NCBI GenBank assembly: GCA_037074765.1
Contig: JBAMDO010000315.1
Coordinates: 1 to 42,396, forward strand
Direction: 5' to 3'
Source: Mansonella perstans
Taxonomy: Eukaryota; Nematoda; Chromadorea; Rhabditida; Onchocercidae
DNA: 42,396 nucleotides
Shown: positions 25,013 to 41,915 of the stretch, piece after piece
Numbering within the stretch: position 1 is the stretch's first letter
Layout: each line of letters begins with the position of its first letter
Program-made: the position numbers and the translations under genes
The notes under the pieces: model-generated
Databases searched by the model: none
What the model was told of the DNA's origin: nothing
Seen by the model: the letters and a program-made list of their open reading frames with translations, nothing else

Positions 25013-25018
25013 TTTATT
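25013..25018 (-). terminator. Poly(A) signal AATAAA of the 25024-25890 gene
   Basis: AATAAA on the minus strand begins 6 nt after the TAA at 25024-25026. The tight spacing supports this being a true 3' end. Confidence 0.55.
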
Positions 25019-25023
25019 AAGGC

Positions 25024-25890
25024 TTAATGTAAGCATAGGAAATGGGAAAGAAAATTTGGCGTTTCTTCCATTATCCGATATGTCTCGAATACATGCATGA
25101 GTTCGTCATTGGCAAAATCAAATCTTTCTTCGGACACACTCCTGCTATAATCATTTCGTTTCTTGCCGCCATACAGTGATACTTTAATCTTTCGTTTTGA
25201 AGACACATATTCATAGCTCACATAATTAAAAAAACAAATGCAGACAACTACCTGATAACTCCGAAATAAATGTAAATGATATGGAAGTTCTGGAAAAGAA
25301 GCCCATAAGTTCATGTTAATATCAGGTAAACATCTTCAATCATTCCCTCATTTAATAATCAACCATAACCATCCCTTGCGATTTTCCTACTCATTGCTGC
25401 CTTCATCTATCTTATCTTGCTTATCATTTCCTGTCCTTCTTATCTTCACAGCAATCTCATCGCATTGCAAAATTGTTATCAGTGCAACTGGCCAGTTGAT
25501 TAAATTGCTGATTTCTAATCACTTTCTTCCTGTACACTCTTTCAATTCTCCTATTTAAACAAATAACACAGTATCCGTGAATTGGAAAATCATAGTTGCA
25601 TTTTCATGTATTGATTAAGCCAATGACCATTGTATAGCCATTTTCAGCAGAAAAAAACATAGATGGAAATGAATACAGGTTTTGCATGGCCCAAATATTA
25701 CTTATTTTTAGAACGCAATGAAAATTGCTCGTCTCAGGCAATGAAATTGGAAAACGTTGATACCACTGCAATGAATATATATTGTATGTACCTCTTGATA
25801 TAGTGAATTCCTGGAGTTTCGGATGGAAGTGCTATTAACTTGTCATTTATTAGTTATAAAAGATAAACCTGAAGAGTCAATTTTTGACAT
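25024..25890 (-). CDS. Unrecognised small gene, first in a possible operon
   Basis: Terminal exon 25314-25024 is open for 96 codons. It begins MNLWASFPELPYHLHLF, includes VSLYGGKKRNDYSRS, ends NFLSHFLCLH then TAA, and AATAAA follows at once. Two likely upstream exons are short. 25890-25869 gives MSKIDSS plus one base, with donor TTCAG/GTTTAT and a possible SL acceptor at 25903-25904. 25831-25792 gives ALPSETPGIHYIK plus two bases, with donor AG/GTACAT. They join in frame to each other and, through a weak acceptor GATTGAAG just above 25320, to CLPDINMNLW. An alternative acceptor at 25776 leads to other frames. Inside the terminal exon a 63-nt intron (from CAG/GTAGTT) is possible but not required. 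Expected product is roughly 105-130 residues. No domain recognised. The real exon set needs transcript data. Confidence 0.45.
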
Positions 25891-25904
25891 TATACACAAC
25901 AACT

Positions 25905-27380
25905 GATATTGGTATATGTAATATCAGGAACTGGAATTAAATTTGGATATCATCGTAGTCTAAATGGAATTGATTGATAAGGTTAGGTAATATAGTCAAA
26001 TATTTTCCAAAAGAAAACTAACGAAGTTGATGATATTTTTGTTGAGAATGGATAAATTTGACAGAAGATGAATGATAATTATAATGTGAATCTAAAAAGC
26101 ATGAAAACTGATGACAGTAAATGGACAAAATAAAATGTATTCAAAAAAAAAATCTTGCGCTTTTTCAAAGAATTAATCTGAATATTGACAAATACAATTT
26201 TATTTTATGTCTAATATACAAAATATTAGGTATTCGAAATAATTTTATTTCAAGTTAAACAAATAATATATTTATGGAAATGACTTACAACATATATTCA
26301 TTGAACTGACCTGATTCTATTAGCGGATTGATGCTATCAGTCGATCAAGATTGATGTTATCAACCAATCAATTACGACGAAAAAAAAAGTGAAAAACAAA
26401 ATAATTCCGCCACAATGTTTCTGCCATATAAAATGATTGTCTGATCTGATTTAAAAAAAAAAAAACCAGTTTCATCACATTTCCTCTTTTTATCTAACTG
26501 CTAACAATTAATGATATTGCCATTGTTATTAATAGCGTACTACAATTTATCCTTTAAATTTTCCTAGAAAGTTATTTCAAAAAAAAAAAAGAAAAAAAGT
26601 GAAGAAGAAACAATTTTCATCCAGTGAATTGTTTAGTGATATATGCATTACCTCGTTTATTTTAACTCAGAAAAAAACATTATTATAGATGACAATGATT
26701 AACCATTGTTAAGCTTTTTAATATTATCTGGCAAAGAAACATGTAATTGAAGAAGACATTCACAATTGATATTTTTTAAAAGTCTGCTAACCAGTTGATC
26801 ATCTTGCATTGCAATTTCCAATGATGTATTTGCTTAATTTTAAATTGAAAACAAGAAACAAAATGAAAGATGTTTCGTTTTAAATTTATTATTTCTTTCT
26901 TTTGTCTATCATTGCTATTTTTTTTGTTCCTCGAAAAAAAAAATTTCATTTTTAATTAATAATGAAAGTCTTCTTCGTCACGATCTTCAGGGTATATCGT
27001 TTATTATAACATAATATATGCATATATTATCATATCTTAACACATATCTTTGAACATTTTGAGTAGATAGAGATGGTACGATAGACTGGTACGGTAGACT
27101 GATCAATAAAAAACAAAAATATTTTGGGAAAATACAAAATATGACAAAAATTTTTTTCCCTTTTTCTTATTTTTACATTTGGTTTTTTTCTTTTTTTTTT
27201 TGAAAAAAAATTAAATATATGTGTTCAGGAAGAAAGAAAAAAAGAAAAATATATTTTTTAATATCAATTGAAAAATTTTCAATTTTTTCAGTCGACCAAT
27301 GTGAAATATTTTTTTTTTGAAAAAACAGAAAAACCAATTATTGTCAAATTCTTTTTTGAAAAAAATTTTCTATTTCAGCT
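25905..27380. other. Gap between the MAP kinase 3' end and the next gene
   Basis: About 1.5 kb of AT-rich sequence with A/T runs and no supportable exon. It probably contains the MAP kinase cleavage site near its right end and the promoter of the 25024-25890 gene near its left end. Confidence 0.55.
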
Positions 27381-27386
27381 TTTATT
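27381..27386 (-). terminator. Poly(A) signal AATAAA of the MAP kinase gene
   Basis: On the minus strand AATAAA begins one base after the TAA at 27388-27390, implying a very short 3' UTR. Confidence 0.6.
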
Positions 27387-27387
27387 A

Positions 27388-30442
<3,055 letters not shown>

Positions 30443-30455
30443 CCTAAAAATTTAC
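30443..30455 (-). promoter_or_regulatory. Candidate SL trans-splice acceptor of the MAP kinase gene
   Basis: The minus strand reads GTAAATTTTTAG, then one G, then ATG at 30442. A U-rich acceptor one base from the start codon, with no coding exon recognisable upstream, is the pattern expected for spliced-leader addition in nematodes. Confidence 0.6.
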
Positions 30456-31109
30456 TCTTCTTAATGAAGACTGACAAGTCAACTAAACGTACGTAAAAGA
30501 AACACGTGCAACTGCAAAACATTCATGACGTTATGCAAGAGTTACAGAAAACAAAAATCTTCGAAATGTTGTTGAAATTTCGTTAAATATTATGCAGAAA
30601 ATGTTAAATTGAAAATGATAAAGTCTATTTTTTTTTTTTTTTTAGACAACTATCAACTATTATTTCTTATGTTTTCTATTAATGTTGAAGTTTCATCAAA
30701 ATCTAAATTTCAAAACTTCAAAATTTAAAATATTGGAAGATGTTCATTTAATTCTGTTTGTTCAATTCCATTACTCTCTTATCATTTAAATATCGTTGAA
30801 CAAAGAGAAAAATTCACTGATAAAAAGTGTTCAGCAATAAATGCAAAATGTTTTCATTTGAAAAAGAATAAAATTTGATGAGAAAGGGAGAAAAAATTAA
30901 TGATAAAAAGTGATATCTTGATGTATTGCACAATACAGCAATTTAATTTATAAATGATAAAAATAAACAACAAAGAAGAAAACCTTTCCCTTAGCTTTTT
31001 AAAAAATGTATTGATGTGGATCAATCCTATATTCAGTCTATCTACACATTGCATTCCATACATTTGTTAATTCAAATGGAAGCAAATTATTTAGTAAAAC
31101 GAAATGTAT

Positions 31110-31153
31110 ATGAGGTATGTATATATACATATATATATGTAGAGTATATATAA
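31110..31153. repeat. TATATG/TATATA-rich low-complexity patch
   Basis: Alternating TA/TG dinucleotides, including GTATATATACATATATATAT. A similar element is seen at 32270-32356, mixed with CACA repeats. Confidence 0.7.
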
Positions 31154-33880
31154 TTTATGGCCCATCTAATCTTACTTTTAAGAAATTGCAAATTTTAAAT
31201 TTATGGTTACATCTATGACTGCATATTTTATGAAATACGTTAAAAAAGGGCAAAAAAATTTTACCTGGGCAATTATGAATTCTTTTTTATAAAATTTTCA
31301 ATCTTTTTTATGAAAGTATGGCATGGAAGTGTTGGAAGAATAGGAATTAATGTTATGCCGAAATTGAGTCCTGGAAATTCCATATATATACATATAGTAA
31401 AAATTTTTGTAAAGAAGAGTGCAGAATCGATGATAATTCGAAGCTATGATAAAAGATCATATGTACAATAAAAAGCAATAATGTATTTTTTCACTTTTTT
31501 TTCGATAAAAAATAACAATGGCAAAATCAAGATAAAATTTCATTACAGTTAAATAGTAGCTTTTAAGTTCAAGATTGAAATTGAAATATGGAAAATTTTT
31601 GATCTTTCTGTTGCTCTATTTCATTCTTTCGAATCATTGTAATTTTCATTTATACTGCTTTTTTTTAAATTGAAATGAATTTAGTTACATCTTTGGAAAA
31701 CATTCTTCAGGAATGATATTTAAAACTGATTTAAACTAATAACTTATAAATGATACTGTAAATCCCAACAGTTGCGATACTTTCAGTTCAGTACTCTTCA
31801 TTACCAATTAATACAAAATAATCGATTAAAAATAAAAGATGTTTCTAACATCTCATCAGTTGAAATTTTAGAAATTTTCAAAAAATTGTTTAAATTATTA
31901 ATAGCAATTTAGGTAAGTGAAGTAAGCATATAAATGTGAATTGAAAAAGTAAAACAGACAAGAAGTAATGGAAAAAAAAAGATGCGTAGACGGAAGAGAT
32001 TTATATCGCATCAATACATCAAATGCATTCCATTCAAATATTCATATTTACGCAAACTTTCATTGAATCACTAAATTTCTTCAAAAAAAAAAAAAAAAGA
32101 AAAAAACAAAAACAAAAGATAATAAATGAGGAACTGAAAGATTGGAAAAATTAAAATTTAGCTCACTCAGAAGAATACTACAAAAGAAACAGCATAAATA
32201 ACTCGCAATTTGGACAATTTTATAAAATGAAAATTTTTCATTCAAAAATTTGTATTTGTATACATTATGCATATTTAACACACATATCCACAATCCACAC
32301 ACATACACATATACGCACATGCATAAACATATCTACATTTTATATATGTATATAAATACGAGACACAAATGTAATAAGCGCATTTAAGCACTTTAAGCAA
32401 GAAAACAATAATTTTTTTTTGTGAGAGTAGCAATCAAATAAATATTTTGTGTTTAAATAAACAAATATTTTAGAATAGAAACATCATCATAGTACGACAA
32501 AAAGAAATTGTTTACTAACGGAATGAGTCATCGATTGATGATATTTAGATCAATTGATGGAACAGATGAACCTATCGTGGAATACTGCCACATATTTCAC
32601 CCATTGGAACGATGAATCGTTATATTCCTTTCAAATTAATCATGAACAACAAACAACACAATCATCATTCATTTGATAGAGTCAGTGAAAAAATTATTGA
32701 ATAAACTGGTCAAGAATTTTATCAAGCTTAAACTTGAGCCTAAGCTCAGTTATTATTTGAAACATGGACAAAAGCACTGGAATAAAAAGATGATTTACAG
32801 TAGCTTAATCCGAATCAATATTGATAAAACTATAGTAATTTAATAAGTATCAGTATTAAACTTAGACTGTAAAAGGATTGCATTATTGCGTAATATTCTT
32901 TGATCCTATGAATAATTTCAGTGCATTTAAAATTACGCTAATATTTGAATAGAGAATTTACAATTAATCTTGATGAAAATTTTAACATAAAAAGTAATGG
33001 GAATGATACGTTGATCTATTTGAAGAGAATGGAAAAGATGGTACTTATTTTTCTTTTTTTTTTTTTTTAATAAAATAAATAAAAAAAAACTTGAATTAAG
33101 AGGATTGGTTAAAATGAAAATTAATTAGAATTTTGCTAATTAAAAGTTGTTTTCATTTTTATAGCTGGAAAAAAAAAAAAACGAAAAACTGGTCTCGAGA
33201 GGGAGAAAATAAAAAATGATGACAATTACAACAATGATGGACAAAATCAGAAGACAAAATTGATAATTTTTAAAGACTGCATAATTTCTTTTTCTTTATT
33301 CATGCAATAAAAAATCACTGAAGTAATTTTGATTAAATTTAAAATAATTTTATTTATTTTTCTTCTTGTTTTACGGATAAAATAAATGCTATATTCGGAT
33401 ACGTTATACTGACTAGTTTTTTTTTAAACAATAATTGAAATTATTGTAAAATTAAATTAAAGAAATATTAGATGAAAGATGACGCATACAATTTGTAATT
33501 TTGTACTGGCCTTTAATTATCAGCAATTTTTTATCAAAATAATAACCATCATTCATTCCTTCATTCTTTCATACAATTTTATTTGCTTTTAACTTTTTTT
33601 TTTTAAAATAACAAGGAAAGTTGTTAAAAGTAATGAGTGACAGTATTATATATGCAGCTTTGATCATGTTAAAGACTAAGAAAAAACAAAATTTCACTTT
33701 TTTTTAAATTCAAAAATTTCCTTAATTAATTAACAAAACTAATTTAATTTGTAAAAGTTAATACGAAAGTAAGTTTAAAATTTGGATAATACAAATGCGA
33801 GCAAAAAAAAGAAAAGAAAATTAAGGACGAGAAAAGAGGAATAAATGTAAATTTTGTTTGCTTAAGTAAAGTTGAAGTAT

Positions 33881-33898
33881 CCCTCTCTCTCTCTCTCC
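33881..33898. repeat. (CT)n microsatellite at the start of a pyrimidine-rich block
   Basis: CCCTCTCTCTCTCTCTCC, followed to about 34080 by T/C-rich DNA with scattered CTTC and TCTC motifs. Confidence 0.85.
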
Positions 33899-35607
33899 TT
33901 GCTTCGTTCCCTTCTTCTCTGTCTCTCTTGCTTTACCTCGCCTTATGATAGCGAATCCAATTTGTTTTCATCTTCTCAGGAAATACCGGAAATATAATAA
34001 TGCCTTTCGAACTTTTTCGCTTTCCTCTTCCCCTTCTTCCATTCTCTGCGCTTATTGTTCTTTTTCTCTGCTTCAATTTAAATTTCTTTCTTCATAAAAT
34101 TACTTAAATTAACTTACATTTGCTTATATCAACCTGTACTAACTGAATAAAGTACCCATGGCAACTTAAAAAACTGAACTAAGTAACACCTTATCGATCA
34201 ATAACAATTTCAAATTAATTAATAATGAATTTCAACAATTATTAATAGTGGATTTCTAATTAATTAATTCATTTTTTCTCCTCAAACATCTGTAAAAGAT
34301 AAAGAAGCAACAAGAAGAAAAAAACATTGTACAATTTGAAAGATCACAATTATTCTAATGATAATTAATAATAATAAATTATTGAACTCTCAGCTTTTAA
34401 CTTATTACCAGTAATTGAATTTTACTTAATGAATTATTTTCCAAATTCTAGAAAATTTTAAACAAAGTTTCTTTTTTTTCAATAATTAAGACTGTAATTA
34501 GTGTAGCTTTTAGAAAAAGAATAAGTCAAATATTACTTGATTAATTTTTGCAGTAAGTAATACCTAAATAAATTTCATAAGTATTTCGTTTTATAATCGT
34601 TGACTGAAATCTAGTTTCAATATCCATTCTGATTTTTCTTAACTAACTTCTTCATCAAGCATTGTTTGCATCACAATAAATTTCATTTAAAATGGATTTT
34701 AGTTCAGATTTAAAATTTCAAATATTTAAATTTGTTATTTTGCTGCAAACACCTGATTGATAGATGTCGCAACAAAAACAGTCTAATTGATGTTCTAACT
34801 GAAAATTACAATTTTAACCAATAATAGCCTAGATTAATTATATAAACTATAGCTAAAGAAATATTTGTAGTAGTACATTTAGCCAGAAATTAATTACATG
34901 AGTCAATGCTTAAATAATTGAATAATTTTTAAAAAGATTAAATATAAGCAAAAAAAGAAATCACTTCATTAAGTTAAGTTGTAATTAAAATTCGAAAAAA
35001 AAGGAGTTAATGACTGTAGGATGATAACATTCCGAAATGACAAAATTAAAATCAGTTATCAATTCGATTATTGCTTGCTATCATATCAGTAGTACCAAGC
35101 AGTAAAATTTTATTTGCATGATCGATACTGATACAATTTTATCAATAATAGAGTAAAGTTATCAGGCTTATCAGCAAGGATAAATGATTTTTGCCCTGAG
35201 ATGCTGTTGTTTATTGTAGTTTAAAAAATAAACAATTAAGTAAATACACATACGTACACAACTGACATGTGTGTATGTGTTTGTATACAAAACAGGTGGT
35301 ACAAATAAATTCAGGAAAGATGTTCACATTTTTAATAAATACTAATATATGTTGGAACTGTAAGATCTTTTCCTTTTTATCTCTTTTATTTATTTTTTTT
35401 TTTTTTTTTTGGAAATTTGAATCAATATATTACGGTGAAATAGCATTGGAAATCGTTAATGAACATCTGTGAATTTATCTCCATTATATGGATACTTTTT
35501 GGATGAACAATGATAAAAGTGCAAAGCGCTCTTTGGTTTAAATACAATTCATATCAATCTTTCTTAAAATCAATGTATCATACGAATGGATAAAGCAATT
35601 CGAAGTT

Positions 35608-35655
35608 TGAAAATTAACTGAAAATTAACTTTGAAAATTAACTATTTAATTAACT
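35608..35655. repeat. Short tandem repeat TGAAAATTAAC
   Basis: Three near-perfect copies of GAAAATTAACT, then decaying ATTAACT units. Simple-sequence DNA. Confidence 0.75.
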
Positions 35656-37579
35656 CTTAACTAACCGTTATAACTGCTCATTACCGTTCTTCATGATAAA
35701 GTAAATTAAAGTAGTATTTCACGATAAGTAAAGTGAAAATAGTTCGTTATTGTTTCAACAATTGAAATAATATTTCAATGTAAGCACTGTGAGAAATTTC
35801 AAACAATAAATATGAAAGTTTCAGGTGAAAAAAAATAACAATTTTCAGATTAGAATTCGGGATACTAAATTCAGGATAACATTAACTAGTTAATAGGAGA
35901 GATTCTGGCTAAACAGATTTTGATAATATATGATATGTACCTAGCAAATACTTAAATTATTATTATATTTATTAATTCCTTTACGATAATCTTAGGATGT
36001 AAAAGTGATTTCATCTTTTTTATTTTTTAAAGGAAATGATTAGAAGAAATATGATCGATCTATATTCGTCTATCTATATTTATATTTCATTTTAAAAAAT
36101 TAATTAATTAATTTTTAGAAGAAAAATATCAATAAAATATTATGTTTTAAAACAAATTGATAAAATGAGTTTTTTTTTCTTTTTTTTTTAACAAAATTCT
36201 AATGTGGAAATCATCATCACCAAACAATTTGATAATACGATGAATTGTTTCGCTTTTTTTTTCACCAAACAAACACATATCAGTTTGATCACATAACAAA
36301 TCAATTAGTTAATAATGGATTTTTGATTTTCAATTTGTTTTTTCTTTTTTTCAAATAAAAATTAGAATGGACAAATAAATCATGGCAAGTAGCCCGTTTT
36401 AGAAATTAATTTCAAAGGATAAATTAGCAATTATTATTCTGTAATAAATACAAAACAATTGATTAGTTGTAATTTTTATTTCATTTCATTTTGAAGCAAA
36501 AAATTAAAGTAAAATTATGAAATGAAAATAAATTGATTGATCGATTTGAAATTTGTTTAAAAATGTCATCCAATAATTGATTGCTTCTTTTTTCATCCCT
36601 CCTATATACACCTGATATTTAATTGTAAATTGGAAAAAATAAATTAATTATAACACAGAAAGGAAGAGAAAGGAAGGGGAAAAGAAACGAAACCGGAAGC
36701 AAATAATAAACAACAAATTCGTGTATTTCAATAAATAATTAACAAAAGAAAATTATTTATCGAAAATGATCTGGTAAAACAAAACGGGAACAAATTGTAT
36801 GATAGTATTTCTTATAAATTATTTCTATACATTATTAATCTAATTAATATTCGAATCAATATGCCTTATGCTATGATTTTAAATTCACTACTGTTCAATT
36901 TCGAGCATAGTTTCAACAAATTCCCTACACTTTACATTTTCCTCTTATTTAATTGAAATAAATTGTGTTGCATTAAGTATATATTAATATTGCTGGCATA
37001 AAATGAAAGTGCAAATATGGGTAAAATAGTTTGTTCACTAAGTGCAAATTGAAAATATTTAAAACTTCTTGCATGCTTTTTCCTCTTATGTTCTAAAATA
37101 CAAAATAATATTAATGTTTTAATTAGAGAACATTGGATATTGGAATTTTTTTTGTTCAAAATCGAATTTTCTGTTAACTTTTTTACTGAAAGGAAATTTC
37201 AATACTGATATTGTACGTTGAAAATTATAAGAAAAGGGATAAAATTTCAATAAAACTAAAGATTATGGAAAAACTGGTTAAATTAAAAAACAAAAACAAA
37301 AAAAAAAAAGGGAAGGTAGATTTTAAAATAAACTACTGAAAAATAGAAAAAAAATGAAAAAGTGAATCAGAAGGTAGGTAAATTATATTTTATGGTGTGT
37401 GTACATTTTTGATTTGAGAAGAAAAAAGTAGGGTAAAAGCAGGTAAATACTATAATGGCAATGGACAGGTGAGAGGCAAGGGATAGAATTAATTACTGAA
37501 TTATTTCGTTTACTCCCTCTACTGTTTTGTCCTCTTTCCCCAACCACTTAACTGGTTTCAAAAGCTATATGTAAACCGG

Positions 37580-37619
37580 TCTGATCTGATTCGATTTGAT
37601 TTGATTTGATTCAATTCAA
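37580..37619. repeat. Pentanucleotide repeat (TTTGA)8 with variants
   Basis: Eight consecutive 5-nt units: TCTGA twice, TTCGA once, TTTGA three times, TTCAA twice. The graded drift at both edges is typical of an ageing microsatellite. Confidence 0.9.
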
Positions 37620-40600
37620 ACGCATCATTTCATTTCACTCGAAATTGCATCCTCAAATTTAATTATCTTGACAATCAATTGGCGATTGAATGAGCAAAGA
37701 GCATATTTTATATATGTATTTACTCTTATGTTGATTCAATCATTTTTATCAAAATGATTGCTCATTTCTTGCCCATTTCCCATTTTTATGATATTTGTTA
37801 AATTTTGAACAGCTTTTTTTCCTCTCTTCATCTCTCGGGAATTTCTCAGAAATAACACATAAAACCGGATAGAGAAGAGGGAGAAAAAAATAACACCAAT
37901 AACTGTTAATACAATTACCAGTTCTTGTCACATTATAATGACAGGCAAACGAAGATAGTTAATATCAATCATTTTGTTTTTTGCTTAATAAAAAACAAAA
38001 AAAAAAAAAAAAGACAGACAGAGATAGCTTAATGGATGAAATATTTCACGGAAATAAATTACTCAGTCTCAGATAGTTCAATTTAAAAAAATTCAATTTA
38101 GATATTAGATATAAAAATGGTAACAATTTTTTAGGTAATGTTAAAATGTCACAAAGTTTAATGATATATTTCCAAAGAAGCTTTAATGTATTAGGAATAG
38201 TTAGAATGATCAAAAGAACAGAAATGAAGATGGAACGGACAAAAAATGGTTCAGGAATAGCCATTGGTAAATTTCGGGAGAATAATATTCGGTTTACAGT
38301 GAACAGTAAGAGGAAAAAGTGAATAAGCCGGAATAGTATACTCAAGAAATATCTATCTTTGCTTATTTGAATCGTATTAGATTGAAAGTTAAAAATATTA
38401 ATTTAACTTTTGCGCACTTAACTTTCATTTTATTCAATTCCATCCTAACAATTTATTTAAATATTTAAAAAAAAAAAGAAAAGCAAAACAAAATGTTGTA
38501 TTTACATTGTTGCTTATTCTATCAAAATATCAATTTTCTTTTCTGATAATTACAATCAATCAATTTGCTATAAAAGTAAAAAAATTGGGATGCTTGTTGA
38601 GCATGTAATTTGACATGTATCTATTGTTAGTACCTGGTTTTGTCATTTTTTGGTAAGTTATTCTTCTTCTAAGGGCAATAACATGAACGGAGAGGTGATG
38701 CAAATCTCAAGCAAACTTATCAAAAGATTTTTTTTCCAGTTAAATAATATTTATAATTTGAAAAGAAAAAAAAATAATAAAACTTAATGTTGAAATGTGA
38801 GAGATCAGGGAAAAAATATCATGTAAATTTGTTCTATTATTTTTTGAAATTTGAAATATTTGTGCAAATAAAATATAATTTTATTAAGTTTTTTTCCTCG
38901 AAATTTCCTCTTTCTCTTTGTTTTGCTCTGCTTTTTAACTTTTACTGCTAAATTAAAAAAAAAAAAATTTGAAAAATTGAAGTAAAATTAAAATGAAATG
39001 AATACCAAATCGATTTTAGGCATCTGAAATGTTTGAACATTGAAATAATATAAAAACGAATTTAGATCTGTCAAATTGCTTGCACAGCAATTTCATTTCA
39101 ATTAATCAAAGTGGGAAAAAAAATGGATGGAATGGAAACTCCTGCAAAAATTCGAGAATGATTTGTAGAATTTTTGCAAACCAAAACATATTTGAAATTC
39201 ATTTAAGTATTGTTAAGACTAAATTTCGAATTTTTGAAATTTTTCAAGTATAGAAAATGGAACAAAAAGAATTTAAAAAATTGTTTAAAATTTTCCATAC
39301 AATAGATTTGTTTTCTATACTTGTAATAATACATAAAAATGAAGAATGACAATGAAAACTGCTCAACTTTTCAATTTCCAGAAAACTCATTAAAATTTTA
39401 ACGAAAAAAAAGAAAGACCATAAAAAGCAATTTCTCTAAGATTTGGCAAGGAATCAAGAAAGAGGAAAAAGAGCGCAGAAAAATTTCCTTAAATTTTATT
39501 GAAGGAGAAACAGGATGCAATGTAGTGAGATCACTGATGCAAATTTTTGTGAAGTGGAAAAATGGTAAAATGCAATCAATCAGCTGCTTGAACAATTTAA
39601 TCAGCTCTTTTGTGTGACTAATTTTTTTAGAAATTAAATGTTAAAAACGAAAAAAAACAGAACGGTTAGAAATTTAAAAATTTCTTGAAAAATGAATCAG
39701 CCATTAAATTTGTGGACTTTTAATTTTAAAAATGATGATTAAACAGAAAATGAATTTTACATTTTAAACTACGGCCATTAATAAAATAATCTATTACTCA
39801 TCATTATTTTGATAGTTTTATCTCTTTTACAATTTACGAATTTTAAACACGATCATACATCCAGAATATACGCGGAATTCGAAATCTGGCACATGAAAAT
39901 TTAAAACACAATATTTGGAACATTTCTGGAGTGTAAAAATCAGAAATTGTAACTGCAACTGGAAAAAAATTGATTTTATAATCATAAAGTTTGTTTATTG
40001 TTTATTTAAAAATTAAGTAACAAAAAAAAATTTGAAAATAAACAATACAGATTATATTACGACAAAAAAAATGAGCGTTAGTTTAATATGATCAATTAAA
40101 TTAATTGGAAGCAATGCTTGTTTACAAAAAACTGATTGAATTCATTTTTGATTCAAAAAAAATTTAATTGATGATAAACATAACATTACTGCAACAAATT
40201 AATTGGAAATAAACATTACACTACTGTAAGAAAATTTTGAACAGAAACAATTATAATTAGTTTAAATGAAATTAATTTTTCCATTTCTGATTTTAATTAC
40301 TGCTTCAAATCCTATAATTTTCATTTTATGTGAATTACTTATGTGAAGTATAGACAGTATAGACAGCTAAATGATTTTTTGTTTTCGTTGCAAAATTTTT
40401 AACGATGAAAAATTAGCTGCTCAGAATGAAAGTTTTTTAAAATTATGAATTATCATTTCTCCATCAGATTTTTTCTTTTTAAAACTATTGGAAAGAAAAC
40501 AACAACTGCAGCTAACTTTTTTTTTCAGCTTCTAATTTTACTATTGCTGGCAATGGTTTAATATCAGTCGAGATTTTTTTTTTTTGTCCACAACTTAACA

Positions 40601-41890
40601 GTAAGATGCTAGTTTGCATTCAAACATATAAAATCATCTTAATAATTATTCGTATGATTTCAGGAAAAAAGAAAAAACAATAATTTCGATTTAATTAATC
40701 AAAGATTTCAAATTTACAAATGATAATAGATAATATTCGAAAATTTGAAAGAAATTCAATTAATGTGATGACAATTTTTTTCTCTAAATTACGAAATTTA
40801 ATCCAATTACAAGCTAATTAATTGTGCTGGAAAAAAAAGGAAAATGATGATACATTCACCCATTTAAGGTTTATTTCAAATATTGATAAAAATGATGTTT
40901 ATATTATCAAATATATCAATTAGTGATAAAAATTAGTTAGTGCCCAACAAAAATGAGATTATAATGAAAAGAAAGCATATGTAATGAAAGGCAATAGAAA
41001 TTTGATAGTTAACATCAATTAAAAAAGAAAAAAGACATAAATAATAGCTGTTAATTAATTATCTGGAAGATAAATATATTCGCAATTAGTAAAGTATTGA
41101 TTATTTTCGATTAGAAAATTTTTAATTGCTATAAAGTAAGCTAATGTACAACAATTTATTCATTCTTTATGTTACCAAAGAGTTTAATTTTTCCAGTTGA
41201 TAAGAACATTTAGTTATCATATCATTCAGTTTTTTCATATTATTGATTACCAACAAAAAACTTACGAAAAGTAATTTCATATGATAGTAATTATTAGCTC
41301 ATTTAATGATTAAATGACACATACACATTTAATTAATCAACAATTACTGTACAGTTATTTTAAAATATCGCTCAAATCGAACGGAAAACAACTTGACATA
41401 TTTTTTACATTTTCCAATTTTTTTTTTTCCCTGAAAAAAAGAGAAAGAAAAGAAAATGAGAAAATTGAGAGACTTTGACCTACTATTGATAATTAGATTG
41501 CAGAAATCTAATTGCACTTTTTCACTACTGTTTTTTTCTTTGCCTCTCTTTTTTTTCTTCGCCTTTCTTCTTTTTTCTGAATTTATAAATTATTTAAAAC
41601 TAGTATGAAATTTGGAACATTAAAAGATTACAATGAATTTTATTCAAAAAATTTTTTCAAGCATTTATTATAAAAAAATTTTTGTAAATCTTACAACATT
41701 GCATTTATTTGTTCTTTTTTTTTAATTTTTTTTTGTTAATTAAAAGGAGGAAATTAATGGAAAAAGAAAACAAGAGAAAAAGATAAAGTTATGAGAAATG
41801 ATAAGGTTGATAAAAAAGAAAAAAAGCGAAAGTGAAAAGCTACCGAAAATAGTTCATTTCTCGAAATTCTCATTTTCCTCTTCTGTTTCG

Positions 41891-41915
41891 TTTTTTTTTT
41901 TTTTTTTTTTTTTTT
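41891..41915. repeat. T25 homopolymer
   Basis: Uninterrupted run of 25 T, the longest homopolymer noticed. It may be an assembly-length-uncertain site. Confidence 0.95.

Noticed and set aside
25699..25776. Possible extra exon TGGTATCAACGTTTTCC... of the 25024-25890 gene
   Set aside because: A good acceptor exists at 25776, but the frame from the preceding exon ends at a TAA within 60 nt and the other frame lacks a matching donor phase; left out of the model.
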